Shown here: positions 25,595 through 34,586 of the stretch, one piece after another | Layout of the letters: every line of letters starts with the position of its first letter | Position numbering within the stretch: the stretch's first letter is position 1 | Assembly (NCBI RefSeq): GCF_019957155.1 | Contig: NZ_JAIPME010000002.1 | Location: 1,955,001 to 2,019,000 of the forward strand | Direction of reading: 5' to 3' | Source: Anaerococcus murdochii | Lineage (GTDB): Bacteria > Bacillota > Clostridia > Tissierellales > Peptoniphilaceae | Length of the DNA: 64,000 nt | Notes under the pieces: generated by a model | The model's input: only the letters and a program-made list of their open reading frames with translations | What the model was told of the DNA's origin: nothing | The model's database searches: none | Program-made: the position numbers and the translations under genes

Positions 25595-27267
25595 TATAAA
25601 ACACCTCCAGCTAATTGCATTGGAGTCTTATTTTCAAGAGCATTTCCAAATACCTTATTTATTGAAATCAAATTCTTCTTTACTTCGGACTTGCTTTCAC
25701 TTTTTTCTTTTATAAGGGTCTTCAGCAAGTTAACTGTTTCCAAATTATTAAAGACAAAATTAATCTCATTGTTTTCTCCGATTTCAATTCTATCTATAAA
25801 AGATACAATTGTTAGTCTATTTAGACTGCTTAAATCAGTGGGAACAATTTCTGAAACCAAACTGTCCTTTTTTTTCATCTTTTCTTGCAAGTTGGCAAGT
25901 ATATTTTTCTTTGTAGCAATTTGTTTCTCTATTTCCCTGATCTTAATAAGATAATTTTTTCTGAACCTTTCAAACTCTTCAGAAGTTATAAGTTCATCTT
26001 CTAAGTCCATATATAAAGATTGTCTAAGTCTTTCGTACTTTCTCTTTTCTGAGTTTAAGCTTTCAAAGTCAATATTAAATGTAACTTTTGATACATCTAA
26101 CTTATTAACTTGACTTAGTAATTCATTGTATTTTTTTAAATAATCTTTAAGTGCAAAAAGAGTCATATCCAGTAGATAGTCTTCTTTTATACTATGTCTT
26201 GTGCAATCTCCTTTGTTATTATAGTGAGAACAAATATAAAAAATATTATATCCATTCTTGGACTTAACCTTTCTTCTAACCATTGAAGATCCACAATCTT
26301 TGCAATAAAGCATTCCTGATAAAATATGTGGTATATCTGCTGATTGTTTTACATCCCTCATCATCATCTTATTAGCCAAAGCATAAATGCTTTTTGAAAT
26401 AATAGGCTTATGAGAATCGTTTATTACAATCCAATCTTCTTCATTTACTTCTACTTCTCTCTTAGACTTGTAATTTAGTTTTCTAGTTTTCCCTTGTTCA
26501 AGCACTCCTATATAGACCTTGTTTGTAATAATCCTATTGACCATTTTTGCGTCCCATTTAGAGTCTTTAACAATAAAACCAGTAGTATGATTATCACCAG
26601 AATTTTCTTTATGCTTAGATGGTGTTACACAACCTATGCTATTTAAAAAATCTGCAATAGCCTTAGACGAATAACCGTCTATCTTCATATTGAAGATTCT
26701 TTCAATTATATGTGAAACTTCTGTATCAACGACTAACTTATGTTTGTTTTTGCTATCCTTCTTATAACCAAAAGGAGCAAATGCACCAATAAATTCGCCA
26801 TTCTTTCTTTTAATTTCTTTTGAAGATTTAACCTTCATAGAAATATCCCTACAATAAGAATCATTAATAAAGTTTCTTATAGGAAGAATGAGGTGTGTAT
26901 CACTTACATCTGCATTTTCACTATCATAGTTATCGTTTACAGATATAAACCTTATACCTTTTTCTGGGAATATCTTTTGCAGATATTTTCCTGATTCGAT
27001 ATAATCTCTCCCAAAACGGGATAAGTCCTTCACAATAATTGTTTTGAACTTCTTTTCTTCAAGATCTTGAATCATCTTCTTAAATTTTGGTCTGTCAAAA
27101 TTAGATCCTGAAAAGCCATCATCTACATACTCAGCAACAACTTTAAAATCATTGTCCCTTGCATATGATTTGATAATCTGTCTTTGATTTGAAATAGAAT
27201 TACTTTCTGTGCTATCTCCATCCTCTCTCGATAAACGAAGATACATACAAGCAAATTTTTCCATCAC
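25594..27267 (-). CDS. Large serine recombinase, first of operon
   Basis: 557 residues, starting MMEKFACMYLRLSREDGD (catalytic serine ~S13). Core IIVKDLSRFGRDYIESGKYL; recombinase domain FGYKKDSKNKHKLVVDTEV; zinc ribbon CKDCGSSM ... ICSHYNNKGDC; coiled coil 400-480. AGGAGG lies upstream of the start. First of three overlapping recombinase genes that together occupy 22.4-27.3 kb. Downstream coupling by TAATG. Confidence 0.92.
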   Translation of the reverse strand: MMEKFACMYLRLSREDGDSTESNSISNQRQIIKSYARDNDFKVVAEYVDDGFSGSNFDRPKFKKMIQDLEEKKFKTIIVKDLSRFGRDYIESGKYLQKIFPEKGIRFISVNDNYDSENADVSDTHLILPIRNFINDSYCRDISMKVKSSKEIKRKNGEFIGAFAPFGYKKDSKNKHKLVVDTEVSHIIERIFNMKIDGYSSKAIADFLNSIGCVTPSKHKENSGDNHTTGFIVKDSKWDAKMVNRIITNKVYIGVLEQGKTRKLNYKSKREVEVNEEDWIVINDSHKPIISKSIYALANKMMMRDVKQSADIPHILSGMLYCKDCGSSMVRRKVKSKNGYNIFYICSHYNNKGDCTRHSIKEDYLLDMTLFALKDYLKKYNELLSQVNKLDVSKVTFNIDFESLNSEKRKYERLRQSLYMDLEDELITSEEFERFRKNYLIKIREIEKQIATKKNILANLQEKMKKKDSLVSEIVPTDLSSLNRLTIVSFIDRIEIGENNEINFVFNNLETVNLLKTLIKEKSESKSEVKKNLISINKVFGNALENKTPMQLAGGVL

Positions 27268-27364
27268 AAAACCTCCTTAATTTGTATTTGGGCAAATAGT
27301 CATTAAGGAGTTCTTCTACCACTTATATTTTACCGCACCCAAGTTTTTAAGTCAGCACCCCAGC

Positions 27365-27520
27365 TTATAGTCTTATACAAGCTCTACATAAATAAAGTTC
27401 TACAATATCTAGTAAGTCGAGGGACTCTTTATCACTTTTAGTGTAAGTAATTTTTTTAGAATAATCTTCTTTTGATATTTGCTCTTTAGGTTTATATTTC
27501 TTCTTTTCTTTTGTATTCAT
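27365..27520 (-). CDS. Small hypothetical protein before recombinase operon (51 aa)
   Basis: MNTKEKKKYKPKEQISKEDY..., ending ELYLCRACIRL. ATG 27520 has GAGGT 7 bases upstream; a longer frame to 27586 lacks a good site. Lys-rich N-terminus, no recognised domain. Located between the sigma gene and the recombinases; may be a small regulator or the remains of a longer gene. Confidence 0.4.
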   Translation of the reverse strand: MNTKEKKKYKPKEQISKEDYSKKITYTKSDKESLDLLDIVELYLCRACIRL

Positions 27521-27586
27521 AGGTTTTACCTCACAATATAAAATTAAAGTTTTTTGACATTGACAAGTGCCTTGGATTAGCAACAT

Positions 27587-27935
27587 AGGAATCTCACCTC
27601 CGCCTCTGTTCAGGATGAGCCGGCTTCAACCTTAGAAGTATCATTATCCTCATTTTCTTCATAGCGAATAGGGTATCCCTCCCTATATTCAAACTCTTAC
27701 TTATCGCTCCCTTTCTTCTTCCCTTGCTTTTTGCATAGCAGTACTTGTTTTGCCGAATTTTTCAGCAGAAAGATCTTGGCGGATAGGTTATTACGCTCCA
27801 AAAATGATTAATGTCTTGTCTTGGTCTATTCAATTGTTAAGGTTCAAATATTGTTTAAATTTCTTTTAAAATAGAAAGAGGACAAAACTCCCCTCACTTT
27901 ATAAAGGAAAATTTGCCCTCTTTGGTAACCAGAAA
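27587..27935. other. Decayed small genes downstream of sigma factor, plus hairpin
   Basis: Minus-strand reading gives RQDLSAEKFGKTSTAMQKAR...EEERER and stop (about 27780-27700), and in another frame EFEYREGYPIRYEENEDNDT...SKVEAGSS and stop (about 27690-27625). These look like consecutive parts of one gene split by small indels; I do not recognise the family. 27869-27932 is an AAAGAGG/CCTCTTT hairpin after the sigma gene, with a near-copy at 3341-3412. Confidence 0.45.
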
Positions 27936-28346
27936 TTATATTTCTTCTATAAGTTTCTTTAGTTTTTCTAAAATCTTATCTCGCCTTTTTATTAAAGCAG
28001 GATGTGATATATTTTGAGTCTTCGCTACTGCACGAAGTGTTTCATCATTGAAATATAATCTTTCAATAATTTCCCGTTCCTCCTCATTTAACTTTGACAT
28101 AGCATTTCTTAGTGCTTCAATCATCATTTGTGTTGCGACAACTTTTTCTACATCAACATTTTTATCTTCTAGATTATTTTCAAAATTCCCATCGTGATTT
28201 AGAGACGAAAAAAATAGCAAGTGGTTTTTCTTGTCCACCTGCTCTAAATATTTTTCGTGTTCTCTTTCTTGCCAGTAGGCTTTGTATATCTGCTCACTTA
28301 CTTTGATTTTTTGTCCACCGACATAAAGGTAATATTCTTTTGTCAT
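27936..28346 (-). CDS. Sigma-70-family RNA polymerase sigma factor-like protein of the element
   Basis: 136 residues. MTKEYYLYVGGQKIKVSEQI at the N-terminus matches the element-encoded sigma-like proteins of Tn916-type elements. The C-terminus has a sigma region 4 helix-turn-helix: LNEEEREIIERLYFNDETLR followed by AVAKTQNISHPALIKRR. Acts with RNA polymerase, or as a related activator, to switch on element genes. It lies upstream of the recombinase operon and downstream of a terminator, and fragments of the same gene occur at 10774 and (flanks only) 3341. ATG follows a GGAGG site. Confidence 0.8.
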   Translation of the reverse strand: MTKEYYLYVGGQKIKVSEQIYKAYWQEREHEKYLEQVDKKNHLLFFSSLNHDGNFENNLEDKNVDVEKVVATQMMIEALRNAMSKLNEEEREIIERLYFNDETLRAVAKTQNISHPALIKRRDKILEKLKKLIEEI

Positions 28347-28387
28347 TTATGTTTCCTCCATTCTTTTTTGTCTTTATGTTTTCAGAC

Positions 28388-28433
28388 AAAAAAAGGAGGA
28401 CTCCTGCTCTTGGGCATGGTTAGTCCTCTAGAA
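28388..28433 (-). terminator. Terminator/leader hairpin between MATE and sigma genes
   Basis: GAGGACT ... AGTCCTC arms, followed on the minus strand by CTTTTTTTG. Separates the transporter operon from the sigma gene, or acts as a leader for it. A similar hairpin remains at 3448-3482. Confidence 0.6.
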
Positions 28434-28583
28434 TGAAAGAAACTCTTTCTAATAGTAATTGTATTTAATTTTTTAACTGAGTTATCTAACTTGTAAACAG
28501 CGTAAACCAAAGAAAAAAGGTAAATTTACTTTAATTATATTTATTTGCATATTTCCCTCCATTCTTTTAAATAAACCCACTTA

Positions 28584-29948
28584 TTATTCATTACTTGAAT
28601 TTTTCAAACTAATTTTATCCATCCTATTTAATTCCCCAAACATCATTACTACACCAGCTATTATCATAATTAGATCTACAAGGGGTTCAGCAAACCATAC
28701 TGCTTTAACTCCAAATATCATTGGTAAAATAATCATGGCAGGTACGAATAAAAATAACTGTCTTAGCATTACTATTATGCCGGCTTTTTTAGCGTTTCCT
28801 ATTGATTGGAAGAATGTTATAGTCATTACCATTACTCCATATAAGATAAATATAGAATAAAATAGTCTAAAGTTTCCTACTCCCTGAGTTATAATACTTT
28901 CTTCTACTCCAAATAGGGAAAGGATGTTTTTTGAAAATAATAAGACTGGTAGCCAAAATATGGCTGCAAGAACAAGTCCTCCAATGGAGAATACCTTCAT
29001 TGCCTCCTTTACCCTGTCATATCTTTTTGCTCCAAAGTTTGTACCAACAACAGGTTGCAAGCCTTGACTCATTCCCCAAAGTGGAATAAAGGAAAAGGCA
29101 TATATTCTTAAAGTTGCTGCCATTAAGATAGCATTTGTATCTCCTCCATATTTAAACGACATTTTGTAAAGCATGGTCTGCTGAATCATAAATAAAACTT
29201 GCATCATCATGGCAGATGTTCCGACAGCAAACATTTCTTTTTTTACTTCTGGCTCAGACTTTATTTTATTTATTTTTACAACTTTACTCTTGTTTTTGAA
29301 ATAATGTAACGTAATGGCTGCTTGGACAAATTGTGCTGTAATAGTTGCAAGTGCAGCTCCTTCAATTGCGTATTTTCCCATTAATTTCATTAGAATTGGA
29401 TCAAGAATTATGTTTAAAAAAGCCCCTAGCCCCATAATTAGCATTGCTTTTTTCATTAATCCTTCTCCACGCATAACCATGTTTGCTGATTGAGTAAAGT
29501 TTACAAATAAAGAACCAATAAAAATTACTCGTAAATATCTGATACCATATTCTTTAATTTCTCCACTTGCTCCAACCATATCTAAAAAATGTGGTGCAAG
29601 TAAAATTCCGCCTATTGTAATAATTGATGAGAATAGAATAACCCAAAAGATTAAATTCCCCATAATTTTATCAACTGTTTTTTTGTCGCCCTTTCCTATA
29701 GCTCTTGATAAAACCGATGCTGAACCTACACCAATAAGTGTAGATACACCACTATTGAAAAATGTAAGTGGCATAGCTACACCACAAGCTGTCATTGCTG
29801 TTTGTCCTATAATATTTCCTGCAAAAATTCCATCCATTAGTGGATAAAGACCTATTACTATCATTCCTATTACAGCAGGGATAGATAATTGAAAAAGTAA
29901 ATCTATAGGTCTTTTTGTTAATAATTGTTCTTTCATATCTTGTTTCAT
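28584..29948 (-). CDS. MATE-family multidrug/cation efflux transporter
   Basis: 454 residues, twelve hydrophobic segments, beginning MKQDMKEQLLTKRPIDLLFQ then LSIPAVIGMIVIGLYPLMDG, the MatE N-terminal pattern. A second repeat starts near 235. Couples ion inflow to efflux of drugs or metabolites across the membrane. AAAGGAGG precedes the ATG. It starts 42 bases after the module 3 ECF ATPase stop, so it is probably the last gene of that operon under the 36419 TetR. Substrate unknown. Confidence 0.88.
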   Translation of the reverse strand: MKQDMKEQLLTKRPIDLLFQLSIPAVIGMIVIGLYPLMDGIFAGNIIGQTAMTACGVAMPLTFFNSGVSTLIGVGSASVLSRAIGKGDKKTVDKIMGNLIFWVILFSSIITIGGILLAPHFLDMVGASGEIKEYGIRYLRVIFIGSLFVNFTQSANMVMRGEGLMKKAMLIMGLGAFLNIILDPILMKLMGKYAIEGAALATITAQFVQAAITLHYFKNKSKVVKINKIKSEPEVKKEMFAVGTSAMMMQVLFMIQQTMLYKMSFKYGGDTNAILMAATLRIYAFSFIPLWGMSQGLQPVVGTNFGAKRYDRVKEAMKVFSIGGLVLAAIFWLPVLLFSKNILSLFGVEESIITQGVGNFRLFYSIFILYGVMVMTITFFQSIGNAKKAGIIVMLRQLFLFVPAMIILPMIFGVKAVWFAEPLVDLIMIIAGVVMMFGELNRMDKISLKNSSNE

Positions 29949-29990
29949 AAAATTACCTCCTTTTTTTCATCCAGATTTTTTTAGCAAATT

Positions 29991-31454
29991 TTAAGTTTGA
30001 TCGAAGAATTCCCTAATTTTTCCAATATTCTTTTCATCTTTAATACCATGCCATTTGGCTTTTCCATTCTCCATAAACATAAAATAATCACAACAACATT
30101 CTACTAATTCCGGATCATGTGTAATAATAAAAATAGTTTTTCCGTCCTCTTTAAGCCTTATCATTTCATTAGAAACTTCTTTCATATTCTTAAAATCCAA
30201 ACCACTTGTAGGTTCGTCCAAAATCAGTATTGTCCTATCAGAAGCGATAGCACTTGCAATTGCAACCCTTTGTTTTTGCCCTCCGGATAATGACATTGGA
30301 TGGCAATCTATAAAATCCATTAAATTTAACTTTTTACATATCTCATCGATCTTTTCTTCTTTATTTTCATCGTTCTCTATACTCAAAAGAATTTCTTCTT
30401 TAACTGATTCGGTAAATAATTGGTGATTAACATCCTGCATCACCATAAAACATTTTTTTAGCCTTTCTCTTGTATCATAACTTTCTGTTTGTATATTTAA
30501 AGTTCCTTTTGCTTTTTCTTCAACTCCACATAAGCATTTTGAAAAAGTTGATTTTCCAGAACCATTATTTCCTAAAACAGCCACAATAGATTTTTGAGGT
30601 AATACAGCATCATTAATTTCAAAAAACGGCTCTTTTCCATAACTAAACATAAAATTCTTAATCTCTATTAGTTCCTTAGATTCTATATTTTTTATACGGC
30701 TATTGGTATCAATAGGGTGTATGCTCCTTAACCCCATATTATTTAAAATGCTGTTAGGTAATTTCTTGAACTCAACACAAGAAAATTCTTTGTTAATTTT
30801 TCCATCTTTCATATATATAAATCTATCTGCAATATCTATTAAATATTGTAGTCTATGCTCTGCAATAACCACAGTGGACTTTTTTTCTTTCCATTTTTTT
30901 ATGATATCTTTTAACATTTTTATAGTTTGTATATCTAAATTAGAAGATGGCTCATCTAATACATAGATTTCAGGCTCCATAACAGCAGCAGAAGCACAAG
31001 CAATTTTTTGCTTTTCTCCTCCTGACATAGAAAACAAGCTCTTATCAAGCAAATCTTTTATATTTAATTCTTTTGTTACCTTGCCAATTCTTCTACAAAT
31101 TTCTTCTCTTGAAATCCCAAAATTTTCACAGGCGAATGCAATTTCGCTTGTTGAATCTACATTGAAAAATTGAGTTCTTGGATTTTGAAATACTGATCCT
31201 ACATATTGACTCAATTCATTAATAGAGTTTTTAGAAATTTCATGTTCATTTACAATAACGCTACCAGTCAAATTTCCGGAATAATACCCGGGAATTAACC
31301 CATTTATCAACCTACTTATTGTAGTTTTTCCGCAACCGGACTCACCACAAAATACAACTACTTCACCAGCATTGATATTTAAATTAATATTATAAATTCC
31401 AGCATTCTTATTCCCGCTATCATAAGTAAATGACACGTCTTTAAATTCAATCAA
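29991..31454 (-). CDS. ECF transporter ATPase, fused A-A' (module 3)
   Basis: 487 residues, TTG start at 31454 supported by AGGAGGGG 6 bases upstream. NBD1: Walker A GESGCGKTT (37-45), signature MSGGEKQK, Walker B YVLDEPSSNLD. NBD2: Walker A GNNGSGKST (~295), signature LSGGQKQR, Walker B LILDEPTSGLD, H-loop IITHD. Same architecture as 3602-4993 with clearly diverged sequence. Powers the S-T complex encoded just upstream. Confidence 0.9.
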   Translation of the reverse strand: MIEFKDVSFTYDSGNKNAGIYNINLNINAGEVVVFCGESGCGKTTISRLINGLIPGYYSGNLTGSVIVNEHEISKNSINELSQYVGSVFQNPRTQFFNVDSTSEIAFACENFGISREEICRRIGKVTKELNIKDLLDKSLFSMSGGEKQKIACASAAVMEPEIYVLDEPSSNLDIQTIKMLKDIIKKWKEKKSTVVIAEHRLQYLIDIADRFIYMKDGKINKEFSCVEFKKLPNSILNNMGLRSIHPIDTNSRIKNIESKELIEIKNFMFSYGKEPFFEINDAVLPQKSIVAVLGNNGSGKSTFSKCLCGVEEKAKGTLNIQTESYDTRERLKKCFMVMQDVNHQLFTESVKEEILLSIENDENKEEKIDEICKKLNLMDFIDCHPMSLSGGQKQRVAIASAIASDRTILILDEPTSGLDFKNMKEVSNEMIRLKEDGKTIFIITHDPELVECCCDYFMFMENGKAKWHGIKDEKNIGKIREFFDQT

Positions 31455-31456
31455 TG

Positions 31457-32191
31457 CTATCCCCTCCTATATAAAAATAGTCCTGTAAAGGCAACTGAAA
31501 AGAGTAAAATTAATAAATCATATATAGTAAACTTTACTTTTACCACAGTACTTCTCTTTTTCAAAGCTCCCAATCCTCTACTTATTGCTGCCGCCGACAA
31601 TTCATCACCTATTTTTACAATAGAAACGATTAAAGGTATTGTTACATATTCCAAGTATAAGCTTGGATTTTTCCACGCCTTTTTATTTTTAAAGCTAATT
31701 CCTCTCATTTTCATAGCAGTCTTAATAGAATTGTGTTCTTCTTTCAAAGTTGGAATAAACCTGAATGCAACTGCTGTTGGAATAATAAATGCATTGGGAA
31801 TTTTCCACTTTACCATGGCTGCTATAAACTCGCTCGTTTTTGTAGACATTACAACATAATAGCCCAACATAAAAATTGGAAATAGTCTTAAAATCAAGGC
31901 ATTCAACAATACTGAAATTGTATTTATGAGTGTAGGCAATGTGTACATATCTTTCGTATAGTGTGCCATAATAGCCAAGGTAAATAGCCCTCCATAAATG
32001 AAAGCTATCTTAACTTGTTTATTAGATAATAATAATGCTATTGCCACAATGGCGGATATAAGGCTAACTAAAATATCCTTATATCCGACAGACATTATGG
32101 TTGTTATAAATATCATAAATAAAATTTTAGTACGAGGATCTAACAAAAAGCCCTTTGGTTTATTCGGTTTGTATACCTCATACTCTTCCAT
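31457..32191 (-). CDS. ECF transporter transmembrane component T (module 3)
   Basis: 244 residues, CbiQ/EcfT family. N-terminal KPKGFLLDPRTKILFMIFIT is the usual opening. Hydrophobic helices at about 25-80 and 95-130, with one at the C-terminus. Coupling motifs MKMRGISF (~170) and AISRGLGA (~205). Start shares a base with the S-gene stop (TAATG). Paralogue of 4990-5718. Confidence 0.88.
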   Translation of the reverse strand: MEEYEVYKPNKPKGFLLDPRTKILFMIFITTIMSVGYKDILVSLISAIVAIALLLSNKQVKIAFIYGGLFTLAIMAHYTKDMYTLPTLINTISVLLNALILRLFPIFMLGYYVVMSTKTSEFIAAMVKWKIPNAFIIPTAVAFRFIPTLKEEHNSIKTAMKMRGISFKNKKAWKNPSLYLEYVTIPLIVSIVKIGDELSAAAISRGLGALKKRSTVVKVKFTIYDLLILLFSVAFTGLFLYRRG

Positions 32192-32772
32192 TAAATGATA
32201 CCCGCTCTCTCAAAGTGTTTCTTAAGCATTTTCCTCCCTAAATTTGCACCAATAACTGAGCCGATAAAAATAATTCCAAATGCAGCAATCCCCATCCAAG
32301 AAGGCATATATTTTGCGAGTGCAAGTGCATATTGTTCTCCCATTTGTTGCTTAACACCTTCCATATAGGTATCTGCCATTACCCACATTGGCATTTGACA
32401 ACCTATCATTCCGCAAGAAAATAGCCAAAATCCAATAACATTCTTTTTAAAACTCTTAAAACCACCTGATTTCATAACCAGATCACTGATAATTCCAAAT
32501 GGAATATATCCCACTAACGCTAACCATGTATAGCCCATAAAATACCAAAACACACCGATAATAATTGACATAATCGTAACCATGCCAAATTTTTCTACTT
32601 TAGTTAAAAACAACATAAAGGGAATTCCTGTGACTATAGGAATTAGAAGATAGATAGCTGGGTATAAGATAGGAATTGCATTCATCATCCCTACTACAAA
32701 AAACAGAACTAAATAAATAGCTGTATAAATTCCTACATTGATTAGATCTTTAGCTGACAATCCTTTTTTCAT
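32191..32772 (-). CDS. MptD/Trep_Strep-family ECF S component (module 3)
   Basis: 193 residues from MKKGLSAKDLINVGIYTAIY; ATG 32772 has AAGGAGG 7 bases upstream. A longer frame reaching 32868 would overlap the ABC gene and lacks such a site. Five to six hydrophobic helices; PMWVMADTYMEGVKQQMGEQ corresponds to the PIWVMREAFFES region of the module 1 protein, and both end in a short basic tail (KKHFERAGII versus KKLESAGVL). Binds the unknown substrate. Confidence 0.8.
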   Translation of the reverse strand: MKKGLSAKDLINVGIYTAIYLVLFFVVGMMNAIPILYPAIYLLIPIVTGIPFMLFLTKVEKFGMVTIMSIIIGVFWYFMGYTWLALVGYIPFGIISDLVMKSGGFKSFKKNVIGFWLFSCGMIGCQMPMWVMADTYMEGVKQQMGEQYALALAKYMPSWMGIAAFGIIFIGSVIGANLGRKMLKKHFERAGII

Positions 32773-32852
32773 TTTTTTAATCCTCCTTAAATTAAAATAA
32801 TATAAATCTACATGAGCTATATTTGAATAATTCTCATATAAATCATTTTCAC

Positions 32853-34586
32853 TTATGACAGTTTCCAATTAACTGCCTTTTGTCGTGCCTCAACAAAATT
32901 TTTATAGATACCTTCTGCTTGAATTAGCTCTTCATGTGTGCCTTTTTGATTTATTTTTCCATTTGCTAAAACAAGTATTTGGTTTGCATTTTTTATTGTC
33001 TTTAGTCTGTGTGCTATCATTATTACTGTTTTATTTCTTGTGAGTTCCTCCATAGCAACCTGCAATTTATCCTCATTTTCAGGGTCTACATTTGCAGTAG
33101 CTTCGTCAAAAATAATAATCGGGGCATTTTTTATCATAGCCCTTGCTATTGATATTCTTTGTCTTTCTCCACCAGATAAATTTGCACCTCCCTCTCCTAT
33201 AACTGTTTCATATTGTTCAGGAAGCTTCATAATAAATTCATGACAACACGCTTTCTTTGCAGCTTCTATAACTTCATCATGTGTAGCATCTGGCTTGGCA
33301 AACTTTATATTGTTCTCAATAGTGTCTTGAAATAAATAAACATTTTGAAAAACCATACTAATTTGTCTCATTAATGACTCCAATGAATATTCTTTAATAT
33401 TATGTTTACCTATGCTGATTTCTCCTTTCTCTACATCCCAAAATCTCGCTATCAAATTGCAAAATGTAGTTTTTCCAGCTCCTGAAGGTCCAACTATAGC
33501 TGTCATTTGGTTTTGTGGTATCTTGACCGAAATATCATCAAGGATTTTTTTGCCTGAATATGAAAACTCTACATTATCAAAAGAAATATCGAAAGTAGTA
33601 GGCTCTATGTCTTTTCCATCAATATCCATCTGTGGAAATTCCTCTAACTTCTTTGTTTGCTCAATAGATCCACTAACAACTCTGAGAGAGGTTGTTGCAC
33701 TTCCTGCCAATTTTATTTGAGAAAAAGCAAGAAAAGAAATTATAATCGTCATAACTGTATTTAAGAATGAGAGTTCTCCATTAAGATAAAAGAAAATACC
33801 TGCACCTATTATCAAAATGCCAAACAAATCCAAAAGAATATTTTGCAAAATTGTATAAGGTGTAAACAGTTTTTCACAATCAAGATTTATTTTTCTGCTA
33901 TTTTCAATAGCACCTCTGACTTTTTCATCTCCTTTCCCTGTTAAATTGAAGGATTTTATAACAGCCATTCCACCTATTTGTTCTAAAATAGTGTCAACTA
34001 ATTTTGCCGATGCCACTTGTCTTTTAGGAAGAACATTTCTTGACTTGTTTTCCATTTTTGAAAGAATTAATAAGTACAACAAGCATCCAATTGTAACAAT
34101 AAGACCGATCCTCCATTCAAAAGCCAAAATCATTATTGTAAAAATTATTGTGTTAATAAAACCAGATAAGGTATTTACCATAACCATTGCCGCAGTATTT
34201 TCTACATCTTCCAAAACAGTTGTAGAAATTCCAACGATTTCACCAATATTATTTTCATTAAAGAATCCCATAGGTATTTTTTTGAGCATTTCACCTATTG
34301 CAACTCTTTTATTTGCCACCATAAAATAACTTGCATGGCATTGCTGTAACTGTGAATAATAATTTGCAACACTTCTGCCAACTATGCTTATAACAAGAAG
34401 TATCAAAGCAATCCATGCAGGTGTCATACTCATATCTTTTTCAACAATAGCTTTAACAATAATGTATATTGCACTGATTTGGAGCATGTGAAAAATTGCA
34501 AACAAGAAACTTACCCATATAGAATGGTATACATTTTTCTTCTCATCACCTGAGAAGTCTAAAATTTTCTTTAAGGCACTTATCAT
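32853..34586 (-). CDS. ABC exporter-fold half-transporter, second of pair (module 3)
   Basis: 577 residues. Six-helix domain then ATPase domain: Walker A GPSGAGKTT, signature LSGGERQRIS, Walker B IIIFDEATANVDPENEDKL, H-loop MIAHRL. Closest relative in the window is 10950-12686. Start overlaps the partner's stop by ATGA. Followed, after 80 bases, by the ECF S gene, the same order as in module 1. Confidence 0.88.
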   Translation of the reverse strand: MISALKKILDFSGDEKKNVYHSIWVSFLFAIFHMLQISAIYIIVKAIVEKDMSMTPAWIALILLVISIVGRSVANYYSQLQQCHASYFMVANKRVAIGEMLKKIPMGFFNENNIGEIVGISTTVLEDVENTAAMVMVNTLSGFINTIIFTIMILAFEWRIGLIVTIGCLLYLLILSKMENKSRNVLPKRQVASAKLVDTILEQIGGMAVIKSFNLTGKGDEKVRGAIENSRKINLDCEKLFTPYTILQNILLDLFGILIIGAGIFFYLNGELSFLNTVMTIIISFLAFSQIKLAGSATTSLRVVSGSIEQTKKLEEFPQMDIDGKDIEPTTFDISFDNVEFSYSGKKILDDISVKIPQNQMTAIVGPSGAGKTTFCNLIARFWDVEKGEISIGKHNIKEYSLESLMRQISMVFQNVYLFQDTIENNIKFAKPDATHDEVIEAAKKACCHEFIMKLPEQYETVIGEGGANLSGGERQRISIARAMIKNAPIIIFDEATANVDPENEDKLQVAMEELTRNKTVIMIAHRLKTIKNANQILVLANGKINQKGTHEELIQAEGIYKNFVEARQKAVNWKLS

